Translations under genes and position numbers: made by a program
Notes under the pieces: model-generated
What the model was told of the DNA's origin: nothing
Database searches by the model: none
What the model saw: the letters and a program-made list of their open reading frames with translations, nothing else
Part shown: piece by piece, positions 8,546-17,442 of the stretch
How the letters are laid out: every line of letters starts with the position of its first letter
How positions within the stretch are numbered: position 1 is the first letter of the stretch
Assembly: GCF_031085155.1 (NCBI RefSeq)
Contig: NZ_JAVHUL010000005.1
Location: 1 to 64,000 of the forward strand
DNA from: Mesonia profundi
Lineage (GTDB): Bacteria; Bacteroidota; Bacteroidia; Flavobacteriales; Flavobacteriaceae
DNA: 64,000 bases
Direction of reading: 5' to 3'

Positions 8546-10393
8546 ATGATAAATATGAAATCTCAATGCCTTTTGGTCGGACTTATTATCTGTTCGGTAA
8601 TGACAGGTTTTGCACAAAATAGTACTTCGTATTGGCAGCAGCATGTTGATTATAAAATGGAGGTAGATGTAAATGTAAAAGAATACACGTATACGGGAAC
8701 TCAAGAGTTGACGTATACCAACAACTCGCCAGACACCATTAACCAAGTGTTTTATCACTTATTTTTTAATGCCTTTCAACCCGGAAGCGAAATGGATGTA
8801 CGGTCTAGAACTATTCAGGATCCAGATGATAGAGTAGGCGACCGCATTAGTAAGCTTTCTGATAAGGAAATTGGATTTTTGAAAATAGATCAACTAAAAC
8901 AAGACAATAAAAAGTTAGACTACAAAGTAGTAGGTACCGTATTGCAAGTACGTTTAGCAAAACCTCTTTTACCTGGTAAAAAAACTACATTTAAGATGAA
9001 GTTTAACGGGCAAGTACCAGTGCAAGTACGTCGTTCGGGAAGAAATAGTGAAGAAGATGTGGCTTTATCCATGTCGCAATGGTACCCAAAATTAGCCGAA
9101 TATGATTTTGAAGGCTGGCACGCAGATCCTTATATTGGAAGAGAATTTCACGGGGTTTGGGGAGATTTTGACGTAAAAATTAGCATCGATAAGGATTATA
9201 TCCTTGGCGGAACAGGTTACTTACAAAACCCGCAAGAAATTGGTTACGGATACGAAAAAGAAGGAACCAACGTAAAACGTAGAGGTAAAAAACTCACGTG
9301 GCATTTTGTGGCACCACAAGTGCATGATTTTACTTGGGGAGCAGATCCAGAATTTGTTCACGATAAGCGTGTAGCCAAAGATGGAACGGTATTGCACTTT
9401 TTATATAAAGACAATCCCTCGTACGAAGAAGAAAATAATTTTACCGAGAACTGGAAAAACCTTCAGTCTAAAACCGAAGATTTATTAATGTTCTTTAATG
9501 AACATATTGGGCCCTATCCTTACGATCAATATTCCGTAATCCAAGGAGGAGACGGTGGTATGGAATATGCGATGTCTACCTTAATTACTGGTAATCGTAA
9601 GTTTGGGAGTTTGGTTGGAGTAACGGCTCACGAAATGGCTCACGCATGGTTTCAGGGTGTGCTAGCGACCAATGAATCTAAACACGAGTGGATGGATGAA
9701 GGATTCACCACCTACATTTCTACCTTAGCCGAAAATGAAGTGCTTTCAGAAGGAAAAGAAAATCCCTTAAGTGGCGCTTACCGTGGATATACTTACTTAG
9801 CCAATTCTGGTTCAGAACAGCCACAAAGTACCCACGCAGATCGTTACCATCTTAATCAGGCTTATGGGTTGACGGCTTATTCTAAGGGAGCTATATTTTT
9901 ATCTCAATTAGGATATATCATTGGCGAAGAAAACTTAGCTACAACTTTACATACCTATTTTAACGATTGGAAGTATAAGCACCCCACACCAAACGACTTT
10001 AAGCGCGTTGCAGAGAAAGTAAGTGGAGCGCAATTAGATTGGTATTTAACCGATTGGACCCAAACCACCAATACTATAGATTACGGAATTAAAGACGTAA
10101 CCGAAGATGCTGGTAAAACAAAGGTAGTTTTAGAGAGAATAGGACTAATGCCAATGCCTTTAGACGTAAGTGTTACGTATACCGATGGAAGCACCAAAGA
10201 ATATTACATTCCGTTAAGAATGATGTATTTTAATAAACCCGGAGCTCAAAACATTCAGAAAGATTGGGCTTGGGCAATTCCTACGTACGATTTAATGATT
10301 GACGGAGCTAAGTCTACGATTAAGAAGATTGAAATAGATCCTTCTCAAATGATGGCAGACGCTAAAAGAGAAAATAACGTTTTTGAAAACTAA
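8546..10393 (+). CDS. M1 family metallopeptidase
   Basis: A 615-aa exported zinc aminopeptidase-like enzyme. A signal peptide ends near 'MTGFAQ'. The gluzincin signature is exact: H362-E363-x2-H366, 18 residues, then E385 in 'NESKHEWMDEGF'. The exopeptidase motif GxMEN appears as 'GGMEYAMS', with Tyr replacing Asn. The large N-terminal beta domain typical of M1 is present. The start could also be the second Met ('MKSQCLL'), three codons downstream. It has its own promoter and a strong terminator, so it is probably a single-gene unit. It likely trims peptides in the periplasm or outside the cell; the exact substrate is unknown. Confidence 0.93.
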   Translation: MINMKSQCLLVGLIICSVMTGFAQNSTSYWQQHVDYKMEVDVNVKEYTYTGTQELTYTNNSPDTINQVFYHLFFNAFQPGSEMDVRSRTIQDPDDRVGDRISKLSDKEIGFLKIDQLKQDNKKLDYKVVGTVLQVRLAKPLLPGKKTTFKMKFNGQVPVQVRRSGRNSEEDVALSMSQWYPKLAEYDFEGWHADPYIGREFHGVWGDFDVKISIDKDYILGGTGYLQNPQEIGYGYEKEGTNVKRRGKKLTWHFVAPQVHDFTWGADPEFVHDKRVAKDGTVLHFLYKDNPSYEEENNFTENWKNLQSKTEDLLMFFNEHIGPYPYDQYSVIQGGDGGMEYAMSTLITGNRKFGSLVGVTAHEMAHAWFQGVLATNESKHEWMDEGFTTYISTLAENEVLSEGKENPLSGAYRGYTYLANSGSEQPQSTHADRYHLNQAYGLTAYSKGAIFLSQLGYIIGEENLATTLHTYFNDWKYKHPTPNDFKRVAEKVSGAQLDWYLTDWTQTTNTIDYGIKDVTEDAGKTKVVLERIGLMPMPLDVSVTYTDGSTKEYYIPLRMMYFNKPGAQNIQKDWAWAIPTYDLMIDGAKSTIKKIEIDPSQMMADAKRENNVFEN

Positions 10394-10415
10394 GCCTTAA
10401 AGAGTATCATTTTTT

Positions 10416-10456
10416 AAAAAGCCGTTTCAAATTTAGTTTTGAGACGGCTTTTTTGT
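10416..10456 (+). terminator. intrinsic terminator after the M1 peptidase gene
   Basis: The stem AAAAAGCCGTTTCAAA pairs with TTTTGAGACGGCTTTTTT with minor mismatches around a short loop, and a T-run follows. It begins 23 nt after the stop codon. Confidence 0.75.
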
Positions 10457-10470
10457 TTTTATACAATCCC

Positions 10471-10478
10471 TATCTTTA
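10471..10478 (+). promoter_or_regulatory. candidate -7 box directly in front of rnpA
   Basis: TATCTTTA differs from TAnnTTTG only in the last base and ends 5 nt before the rnpA ATG at 10483. If used, the transcript would be leaderless or nearly so. Confidence 0.35.
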
Positions 10479-10482
10479 CGGA

Positions 10483-10863
10483 ATGAAACAAGGATACCCT
10501 AAAGAAGAAAAACTAAAAAGCAAGATCCATATTGGGCAGCTTTTTGAAGAAGGAAGATCTGTAAAAAGTTTTCCACTGAAGCTTATGTATCATCCTATTC
10601 GTGGAGAAGAACACCATCATAAAGTAGGCGTTTCTGTTCCCAAAAGAAATTTTAAACTGGCAGTAACCCGCAACCGAATCAAGCGTTTGTTGCGCGAAAA
10701 CTACCGCAAACAAAAGAATACATTCCCTGCACATACTAAAAAATACAGTATGATGTTTATCTATACCGGACGAAAAGAATTGGATTATAACGAGATAGAA
10801 GTCGCTATGAAAAAATTAATCCATAAATTTATAGAGACAGAATTGAAAGCCGACGCCTTATGA
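10483..10863 (+). CDS. rnpA: ribonuclease P protein component
   Basis: The basic protein subunit of RNase P, which binds the catalytic RNA and helps remove tRNA 5' leaders. The conserved core 'VSVPKRNFKLAVTRNRIKRLLRENYR' region near residues 57-82 carries the family RNR signature. A TTG-initiated extension from 10453 is possible on paper, but it overlaps the upstream terminator, so the ATG at 10483 ('MKQGYPKEE', 126 aa) is preferred. The stop overlaps the ATG of the S41 peptidase by 4 nt (ATGA), which implies translational coupling. rpmH is not adjacent. Confidence 0.93.
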   Translation: MKQGYPKEEKLKSKIHIGQLFEEGRSVKSFPLKLMYHPIRGEEHHHKVGVSVPKRNFKLAVTRNRIKRLLRENYRKQKNTFPAHTKKYSMMFIYTGRKELDYNEIEVAMKKLIHKFIETELKADAL

Positions 10864-12488
10864 AAAAACGCATTCTCGTTCCCCTTCTTGCCATAGGGAT
10901 ATTAATCACCACGGCGAGCGCTAGTTATAAATCAGATTTTTTTGAGATTGCCAAGCAAATAGAAATCTTCACGACCTTGTTTAAGGAATTGAACATGAAT
11001 TATGTAGATGAAACCAATCCGGCAGAGTTGATGGATACCGCGATCACTGCTATGTTAGCCGATTTGGATCCTTACACCAATTACTGGAATCAGCAGGAAG
11101 TAGAGCAAGCAAAAATTCAGAATTTTGGTCAGTATACAGGCATTGGCGCCAATGTATTTACCCAAGAGCACAAAATTAAGCTCATGGAAATCTACCAAGG
11201 TTATCCAGCAGATAAAGCGGGTTTAAAGCCCGGAGACGAGATCATTCAAATTGGCGATGTACTGCTTAAAGATTTTGATGAAGATGCGGGAGAATTGCTA
11301 AAAGGAGCTCCCAATAGCAAAGTGAACCTTAAATACATCCGTCAAGGGAAAACAGAGCAAACTACGCTCACTAGAGAAGCAGTAGAGATTAAAGCGGTTC
11401 CTTTTTATGAACTTACTTCAGATAAGATTGGCTACATTGTCTTATCCAAATTTAATCGTAAAGCTTCCGCGGAAGTAGCCACCGCACTTAAAAATTTAAA
11501 AGAACAAGGCGCCGAAAAAATTATTTTGGACCTTCGTGGGAATCCTGGTGGATTGTTGACGGAAGCCGTAAATGTGACTAATATTTTTGTTCCGAAAGGA
11601 GAAGTTATCACCACCACCAAATCGACCATAGAAAAATACAACCAAGTTTATAAAACCCAAAAAGACCCGATGGATACCGAAATTCCTTTGGCAGTATTGA
11701 TCAATGGGAAAAGTGCTTCTGCCAGCGAGATTGTTTCGGGAAGCTTGCAAGATTTAGATCGGGCTGTGGTGATTGGCGCCAGAAGTTTTGGAAAAGGATT
11801 GGTGCAACGTCCCAAGCAACTTTCTTATGGCACCCAATTAAAGATTACCATTTCTAGGTATTATACGCCAAGCGGCCGTTGTATCCAAGCCTTGGATTAT
11901 TGGAACCGTGATCAAGACGGGAAAGCCACCAAAACCAAGGTAGAAGACTATAACGAATTTAGCACGCGCAATGGGAGAAAAGTCTATGATGGCGGCGGAA
12001 TTTTACCCGATATAAAGTTAGAAACCTCGGAATATAGTGCGGTGACCAACGCTTTACTGAAAGAACAGATTATTTTTAATTATGCCACCCAATACTATTA
12101 TGCGCATCCCGAAATTAAATTAGATAACTTCGTTTTCACGGATAAGGATTTTGGGGAGTTTAAAAAGTTTCTACAAAAAGCAGATTTCAGCTATGAAACC
12201 GACACTGAAAAGCAATTGAAAGAGCTCATGCTGACTTCTAAAAAAGAAGGCTATCAAGAAGCGATTGCTAAAACTCAACAAAAAATGCTCCAAGAGATTG
12301 AAGCGGCAAAACAACAGCAAATCGACGCTAAGAAGCACGAGATTGAACGTTTGTTAAGCGATGAGATCATTAAACGTTACCACTACGAAGAAGGTTTATA
12401 CACCTATTATTTAAGTCATAGTCCAGAAATTAAAAAAGCAAAAGAAATCTTGAACGATGCTGCTGCTTATCGCAACATTTTAAATTAA
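10860..12488 (+). CDS. S41 family C-terminal processing peptidase
   Basis: A 542-aa exported serine peptidase of the Prc/CtpA type. A signal peptide covers about residues 1-22 ('ILITTASA'). A PDZ domain at roughly 85-170 includes 'GYPADKAGLKPGDEI'. The catalytic domain follows, with Ser287 in 'GKSASASEIV' and Lys312 in 'FGKGLVQ', 25 residues apart as in CtpA. The C-terminus is a lysine-rich helical tail. It cleaves C-terminal regions of envelope proteins or peptidoglycan hydrolases; the target is unknown. It is translationally coupled to rnpA. A MITE-like element begins immediately after its stop codon. Confidence 0.95.
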   Translation: MKKRILVPLLAIGILITTASASYKSDFFEIAKQIEIFTTLFKELNMNYVDETNPAELMDTAITAMLADLDPYTNYWNQQEVEQAKIQNFGQYTGIGANVFTQEHKIKLMEIYQGYPADKAGLKPGDEIIQIGDVLLKDFDEDAGELLKGAPNSKVNLKYIRQGKTEQTTLTREAVEIKAVPFYELTSDKIGYIVLSKFNRKASAEVATALKNLKEQGAEKIILDLRGNPGGLLTEAVNVTNIFVPKGEVITTTKSTIEKYNQVYKTQKDPMDTEIPLAVLINGKSASASEIVSGSLQDLDRAVVIGARSFGKGLVQRPKQLSYGTQLKITISRYYTPSGRCIQALDYWNRDQDGKATKTKVEDYNEFSTRNGRKVYDGGGILPDIKLETSEYSAVTNALLKEQIIFNYATQYYYAHPEIKLDNFVFTDKDFGEFKKFLQKADFSYETDTEKQLKELMLTSKKEGYQEAIAKTQQKMLQEIEAAKQQQIDAKKHEIERLLSDEIIKRYHYEEGLYTYYLSHSPEIKKAKEILNDAAAYRNILN

Positions 12489-12654
12489 TAAGTAGTCGTA
12501 TCCGACTAAGATGATAGACCGCTGCCTGCCCGTACCTTTTTGGTTGGCCCGCCAGAATGAATTCCTTTGGGCTGGCGCTTTTAGATAATAGAAGTTAGAT
12601 TAATTTTTATCACTAAGAAGCTTGTCATCTTTAAAGTTTTAACCAGACACTAAT
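12489..12654 (+). mobile_element. MITE-like element, copy 1 (166 bp)
   Basis: A non-coding element with the same ends as the copy at 19376-19571. The left end is AGTCGTATCCGACTAAGAT and the right end is GTTTTAACCAGACACTAAT; the reverse complement of the right end resembles the left end (TIR core TGTCCGAYTAA). AATTAA at 12483-12488 and AATCAA at 12655-12660 flank it as an imperfect 6-bp target duplication. The interior has a small hairpin (CGCCAG/CTGGCG near 12550-12577) and no ORF. It begins exactly after the S41 stop codon. A decayed IS end pair or an autonomous-transposase-dependent MITE are both possible. Confidence 0.5.
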
Positions 12655-12740
12655 AATCAATAAAAATTAAAAACGCGCTCGCATATCAAGGTTTTCTAGA
12701 CACAGCATCTATCTTTTTATCTGAAGAGAATAGGTTTGAG

Positions 12741-13484
12741 TTGCGTGTTTTTGAATTGCCTGAAAATCCCAACGTTCTCTTTACGGAAGAAATTCTGCCA
12801 AGTTTAGTCTTGGGAAAACGCGCCGAACGCTTTTTTGATTTTGCCATCAAACAGAGTTCTCGCTATGAAATGATAGCTCAAAACCTTCAGGTGATTTATG
12901 AGAAGAAAACCTTAGGTGAATTTGATTTTTTTGTGGAAGACTTAGAAGAACGCACTTCTCTTCATATAGAATTGGTGTATAAATTTTACTTATTTAATCC
13001 TTCGGTTTCCAAAGAAGAGGAATTAAAATGTTGGATTGGGCCCAATCGAAAAGATAGTTTTCTACGAAAAATAAATCGGTTAAAAACGCATCAGTTGTCC
13101 TTATTATTCCGTCAAGAAAGTGAGGAAATTTTAGCTCAGCAGCAAATTAATCCGCGAAAGCTTCAACAAAAAATATGTTTTAAAGCGAATTTATTTGTCC
13201 CTAAAACGTCTGGAAAAACAAGCTATGAACTCATTAATCCCAAAGCGATTGTTGGCTATTGGATGCATTTACATGAGTTTACAAAAGAGGAGTTTGGAAC
13301 CGATGACTATTTTTCTCCGCAAAAAAAAGATTGGCCGGTAGATCCCAAACATCAGGAAGAATGGAAAAGCTATAAAAACATTCTCCAAGAAATTAAGTAT
13401 CTTTTTAAGCATCAAAAAGCCGCTTTTATTTGGCGTAAGAAAGCCGATAGCAGTTTTGAACGCTTTTTTGTGGTTTGGTGGTAA
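12741..13484 (+). CDS. DUF1853 family protein, start uncertain
   Basis: At least 247 aa, with the DUF1853 hallmarks 'LGEFDFFVEDLE' and 'HIELVYKFYLF', which fit a PD-(D/E)XK-like nuclease core, and 'CWIGPNRKDSF'. Its biochemical role is unknown. The only standard start codon is TTG at 12741, but the frame stays open and protein-like back to 12657 ('NALAYQGFLDTASIF'), stopping right where the MITE-like element ends. The N-terminal coding region therefore seems to begin upstream with a non-standard codon (an ATT at 12666 would give about 272 aa), or the gene lost its ATG. The gene may be poorly expressed or inactive. Confidence 0.75.
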   Translation: MRVFELPENPNVLFTEEILPSLVLGKRAERFFDFAIKQSSRYEMIAQNLQVIYEKKTLGEFDFFVEDLEERTSLHIELVYKFYLFNPSVSKEEELKCWIGPNRKDSFLRKINRLKTHQLSLLFRQESEEILAQQQINPRKLQQKICFKANLFVPKTSGKTSYELINPKAIVGYWMHLHEFTKEEFGTDDYFSPQKKDWPVDPKHQEEWKSYKNILQEIKYLFKHQKAAFIWRKKADSSFERFFVVWW

Positions 13485-13568
13485 ACCAAGATTTTCCACT
13501 TAAAGAAAACTTGTTTTCAAGCTTTTTCGTAAGTATATAGCATGTTTTACCGGACAGAATTATATGCA

Positions 13569-13608
13569 ATACCAAATTAAACAGATAATGTCGCATATAA
13601 ATTGGTAT
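13569..13608. repeat. 40-bp dispersed near-palindromic repeat, copy A
   Basis: It begins ATACCAAATT and ends AATTGGTAT, with AATGTCG in the centre. The reverse complement of a second 40-bp copy at 42141-42180 aligns along its full length. It creates a spurious N-terminal extension of the next ORF. Confidence 0.6.
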
Positions 13609-13620
13609 AAAATCTTTTTT

Positions 13621-14436
13621 ATGGAACTCAAATTCAATACTTCAAAAACTATTTGCACCCTTATCGCTTTGTTTTTCTCCATGTTTTTAGTGGCTTGCGG
13701 AACGTGTAAAAAAGAAACCGCAGCGCTAACTTTAGCGCAACAGCAAGTAGATCCTTTTAAAATTTCTAAGCATTTTTATGATGCGGTGAAAGAAGAACAG
13801 AACGCCGAAAAATATGCGAAACAATTGGCAGAGCTTTCCCCTGAAATTCTTAAAAAAAACTTGCAAACCGATACGCAAAAAAAAGCCTTTTGGCTTAATG
13901 TGTACAATACGTATGTGCAGTATCTCCTAAAAAATAATCCAGATTTATATCAAGATAGGTCTGCGTTTTTTAAAGACAATCACTTTGTGATTGTAGGGGA
14001 AGAGACGAGTTTAGATGTGTTAGAGCATGGTTTATTACGAAATTCTAGAATCAAAGTTTCTCTGGGATACGCCAAAAATCCTTTTGCTTCAGGTTTTGAA
14101 AAAGATTTTAGGGTAGAGGAAATCGATTGGAGAATTCATTTCGCCTTGAATTGCGGAGCCAAAAGCTGTCCGCCTGTTACTTATTATACCGTTGAAGGTT
14201 TAGACCAGCAATTGGAGGCTTCGGCTAAAAAATATTTAAAAAAGGAAGTAGACTATAAAAAAGAGGAAGAGGAGGTGTATGTTCCTGCTTTGATGAGTTG
14301 GTTTAGAGCCGATTTTGGCGGAAAAGAAGGCGTTATAGAAATCCTTAAGAACTATAAATTAATTCCGTCTAACGAAGATCCTAAGGTAGAGTTCTTAGAT
14401 TATAACTGGGAGTTGGATTTGGATAATTATAGATAA
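13621..14436 (+). CDS. DUF547 domain-containing lipoprotein
   Basis: A 271-aa exported protein. 'MELKFNTSKTICTLIALFF' leads into a lipobox at 'LVAC', so a lipoprotein is predicted. The DUF547 domain spans most of the mature part, with 'KKAFWLNVYNTYVQYLL', 'LEHGLLRN' and the Cys/His-containing 'FALNCGAKSCPP'. The domain is thiol-protease-like by fold prediction, but no activity is established. An in-frame ATG at 13564 would add 19 residues encoded by the 40-bp repeat; the ATG at 13621 is clearly better. It lies 29 bp upstream of the glycosyltransferase gene and may share its transcript. Confidence 0.88.
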   Translation: MELKFNTSKTICTLIALFFSMFLVACGTCKKETAALTLAQQQVDPFKISKHFYDAVKEEQNAEKYAKQLAELSPEILKKNLQTDTQKKAFWLNVYNTYVQYLLKNNPDLYQDRSAFFKDNHFVIVGEETSLDVLEHGLLRNSRIKVSLGYAKNPFASGFEKDFRVEEIDWRIHFALNCGAKSCPPVTYYTVEGLDQQLEASAKKYLKKEVDYKKEEEEVYVPALMSWFRADFGGKEGVIEILKNYKLIPSNEDPKVEFLDYNWELDLDNYR

Positions 14437-14465
14437 ACGACTAATCACTTTTCTCAACTTATAGT

Positions 14466-15140
14466 ATGAATCTTAGTATTATTATTCCGGTGGTGAATGA
14501 AGAATTCCACTTAAAAAAGCTTTTGCCTTTATTGGTAGAAAGTCCAGCAAAAGAAGTGATTTTGGTGGATGGAGGAAGCACCGATGACTCTAAAAAAATA
14601 GCAGAAAATCTAGGCGTAAAAGTAATTGATGCTCCCAAAAGCAGAGCTAAACAAATGAATGCTGGTACAAAAGCGGCAATAGGAGACGTTCTTTATTTTG
14701 TACACGCCGATAGCATTCCGCCTGCGAGCTTTTATAAAGACATCGAAGCTCATTTAGAAGAAAACATTCCTTTTGGCTGTTTTAGATCCCTATTTGATAC
14801 CAAAAATTGGTTTCTAAGGATCAATAGTTATTTTTCTAGGTATAAAGGCATGATGTTTAGAGGAGGCGGACAAACCCTATGGATTACGAAAAGTTTCTTT
14901 CAAGAATTAAAAGGCTATGATGAATCCCTTAAGTTGATGGAGGAATATGATTTTATAAAAAGAGCCAGTCAAAAAACAGATTACCACGTCATTCCAAAAG
15001 ACGTTTTGGTAAGTACCAGAACTTATGATACCAACGGGAATTTTAAAACGCAGTTTATTTACGGCATCATCATGTTTGGTTTCTTCCGCGGAGTCAATCA
15101 AGATCAATTAATCAAATTTGGTAAGCGTTGGCTTAAGTAA
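14466..15140 (+). CDS. TIGR04283-type glycosyltransferase family 2
   Basis: A 224-aa GT-A fold enzyme. The N-terminal 'LSIIIPVVNEEFHLKKLL' and 'VILVDGGSTDDS' form the nucleotide-binding half. 'RAKQMNAGTKAA' and 'LYFVHADSIPP' are the family signature, with the Asp-containing metal site near residue 81. TIGR04283 enzymes are annotated as arsenosugar biosynthesis glycosyltransferases because of their context in some genomes. No arsenic gene is nearby here, so that role is not supported by the neighbourhood. It is probably co-transcribed with the DUF547 gene. Confidence 0.85.
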   Translation: MNLSIIIPVVNEEFHLKKLLPLLVESPAKEVILVDGGSTDDSKKIAENLGVKVIDAPKSRAKQMNAGTKAAIGDVLYFVHADSIPPASFYKDIEAHLEENIPFGCFRSLFDTKNWFLRINSYFSRYKGMMFRGGGQTLWITKSFFQELKGYDESLKLMEEYDFIKRASQKTDYHVIPKDVLVSTRTYDTNGNFKTQFIYGIIMFGFFRGVNQDQLIKFGKRWLK

Positions 15141-15237
15141 AAAGCCTCGAGACAAGAGCCCGAGATGTAGTTTGATTATCTATTTATTTCAGAAAAAGCT
15201 TCCGTCTTTTTAGAACTTATTCAGCTAAAAAAGCAAT

Positions 15238-16770
15238 TTATTTCCCCATTACTTTATAGCTAGGATCCTCAATAATGTTGACATCTATAATCTTTTCCGC
15301 ATTATGCAAAAGTCTTCTACAATCGGCACTTAAATGCTTTAAATGTACTTTTTTACCTTGTTTTAAGTAACGATCGGTGATTTTGTTAACCGCATCGATG
15401 GCGCTCATATCGGTGATTTTACTATCGGCAAAATCGATGACGATTTCCTCAGGATCAGTTTCCACATCAAATTTATCTATAAAAGCGGTGGTAGAACCAA
15501 AGAAAAGAGGACCGTATAATTCATAATGTTTTACACCGTCTTCATCAATTCTTTTTCTCGCTCTAATGCGTTTCGCACTTTCCCAAGCAAATACCAAGGC
15601 AGAAATAATTACTCCTATCAATACGGCAAGTGCCAAATTATGTAGAAAAACAGTGACCAAAGTAACCACAAGCATCACAAAAATATCGTGTTTAGGCATT
15701 TTGGTAAAAGCTTTAAAACTCGCCCACTCAAAGGTACCGATAGCCACCATAATCATCACGCCTACGAGTGCTGCCATAGGAAGTAATTCGATAACGGGAG
15801 CACCCACTAAGATAATCGTTAGGATGGTTAATGCGGCGATGATTCCAGACAATCTAGCTCTAGAACCTGATGATAAATTAACTAAGGTTTGAGCAATCAT
15901 AGGACAACCTCCCATTCCAAAGAAGAAACCATTGGCAATATTTGCCGTTCCTTGCGCTAAACATTCTTTATTGCTATTTCCTTTAGTTCCTGTAATTTCA
16001 TCTACCAGATTAAGGGTAAGTAAACCTTCAGTAAGACCTACCGCGGCCATAATTAAACCATAAGGAAGAATAATTTGTAAAGTTTCTAAGGTAAACGGAA
16101 CATTAGGAATATGAAACGGAGGTAAACTTCCGCTAACGGAAGCAATATCTACCACTTGTTTGGTATCAATATTAAAAACTAAAACAATTCCAAAGACCAC
16201 CAAAATAGCAACTAAAGAAGCAGGAATAGCTTTGGTGAACTTAGGTAAGATCACAATAATTGCAATGGTTAAAGCCACTAAAGCGCCCATAATTAAAAGC
16301 GGAGTGCCCGTTAACCATGCTACTTCGCCGTTAAAAACGGTTTTAAACTGTTCCATCTGCGACATAAAAATGATGACCGCTAAACCATTTACAAAACCAA
16401 ACATAACCGGTTGTGGCACTAATCTAATAAATTTTCCCAATTTAAAAAGACCTACTATAATTTGAATGATCCCGGCCATCGCTACAGCAGCAAACACATA
16501 ATCTAACCCGTGAGAATTCATCAACGCGATTAACACGACTACAGTGGCACCGGCACCTCCAGAAACCATTCCTGGTCTACCACCAAAAATAGCGGTAATC
16601 AATCCCATAATAAAAGCGGCATATAATCCCACCAAAGGAGGAAAACCAGCAAGAATAGCAAATGAAAGCGATTCAGGAATCATCGTCATAGCGACGGTAA
16701 GACCAGCTAAAATTTCGATTTTGTAATCTACTTTTTGTTTAAAATCGAAAAGGTTAAAAACTTTTTTCAT
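15238..16770 (-). CDS. SulP family inorganic anion transporter
   Basis: A 510-aa inner-membrane anion transporter. About 10-12 membrane segments cover residues 20-400, beginning with the signature 'AGLTVAMTMIPESLSFAILAG' region and including 'GGCPMIAQTLVNLSSGSRAR'. A cytoplasmic STAS domain follows at roughly 415-505 ('IVIDFADSKITDMSAIDAV'). Substrates in the family include sulfate, bicarbonate and other oxyanions; the sequence does not choose between them. It is convergent with the glycosyltransferase gene and monocistronic as far as can be seen. Confidence 0.93.
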   Translation of the reverse strand: MKKVFNLFDFKQKVDYKIEILAGLTVAMTMIPESLSFAILAGFPPLVGLYAAFIMGLITAIFGGRPGMVSGGAGATVVVLIALMNSHGLDYVFAAVAMAGIIQIIVGLFKLGKFIRLVPQPVMFGFVNGLAVIIFMSQMEQFKTVFNGEVAWLTGTPLLIMGALVALTIAIIVILPKFTKAIPASLVAILVVFGIVLVFNIDTKQVVDIASVSGSLPPFHIPNVPFTLETLQIILPYGLIMAAVGLTEGLLTLNLVDEITGTKGNSNKECLAQGTANIANGFFFGMGGCPMIAQTLVNLSSGSRARLSGIIAALTILTIILVGAPVIELLPMAALVGVMIMVAIGTFEWASFKAFTKMPKHDIFVMLVVTLVTVFLHNLALAVLIGVIISALVFAWESAKRIRARKRIDEDGVKHYELYGPLFFGSTTAFIDKFDVETDPEEIVIDFADSKITDMSAIDAVNKITDRYLKQGKKVHLKHLSADCRRLLHNAEKIIDVNIIEDPSYKVMGK

Positions 16771-16980
16771 GAGCTATAGGTTGAATTTCCGTTAAACGGA
16801 ATAAATTTTTGATAGAAAATTAAATAGAGATTTCCTAGAAACAGGAAAGAATATAAGTAAAAAGCCGTTGCTATGGCGGCGTAAGTTTAAATTGATATGT
16901 ATACGACTTTTTTTGCATAAGAATTTGCAAAACTATTCATAAAAAGCTTTTCTCACAAGAGTTTGGTTACTAAGTTTTTA

Positions 16981-17439
16981 CTAATCGTTTTTGAGCATGG
17001 CAATATGCGGAATCCCATCTTCTAAATATCCTTCTCCCAGTTGATTAAACTGATGAGATTCGTAAAATTTGGTAAGGTATTGCTGTGCAGAAAGCTTTAT
17101 TTTTTTGGTTTGGTATTCGTCTTTAATCGCTTGAATGGAAGCTTTTAAAATCTCGTGTCCCCACCCAAATTTTCGATGTGATTTTTCTACTACTACTCGG
17201 CCAATCGCCGCTTCTTCAAAATAGATATGCGGTGCAAAACAACGCGCATAAGCTACCAGTTGCTCTTCGTGAAATCCTAAAATATGTAAAGCCTGTACAT
17301 CTTTAGTATCTACATCTTGGTAGGCACAATCTTGTTCTACCACAAAAACTTCACTTCGCAATTGAAGTAGGGCATAAAGTTCTTCTAGACTTAAATCTTT
17401 AAAATACTTTACTTGGATCTCTAGTTGTGGGTTTTTCAT
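16981..17439 (-). CDS. GNAT family N-acetyltransferase, ElaA-like
   Basis: A 152-aa acetyl-CoA-dependent N-acyltransferase. 'LYALLQLRSEVFVVEQDCAY' and 'DTKDVQALHILG' match the ElaA group, and the acetyl-CoA binding motif is in 'AAIGRVVVEKSHRKFGWGHEIL'. The substrate is unknown. It is the last gene of a leftward trio with the CDF exporter, from which it is separated by 3 bp, and rpiB. Confidence 0.88.
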   Translation of the reverse strand: MKNPQLEIQVKYFKDLSLEELYALLQLRSEVFVVEQDCAYQDVDTKDVQALHILGFHEEQLVAYARCFAPHIYFEEAAIGRVVVEKSHRKFGWGHEILKASIQAIKDEYQTKKIKLSAQQYLTKFYESHQFNQLGEGYLEDGIPHIAMLKND

Positions 17440-17442
17440 TTT

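Noticed and set aside
10453-10482. TTG-initiated extension of rnpA
   Set aside because: It would begin in the T-run of the preceding terminator; the ATG at 10483 fits RnpA lengths.
13564-13620. Longer start of the DUF547 gene
   Set aside because: The extra 19 residues are encoded by a dispersed repeat and would bury the lipoprotein signal peptide.
14466-15140. Arsenosugar pathway gene as implied by the family name
   Set aside because: No arsenic-related genes are nearby; the name comes from other genomes.
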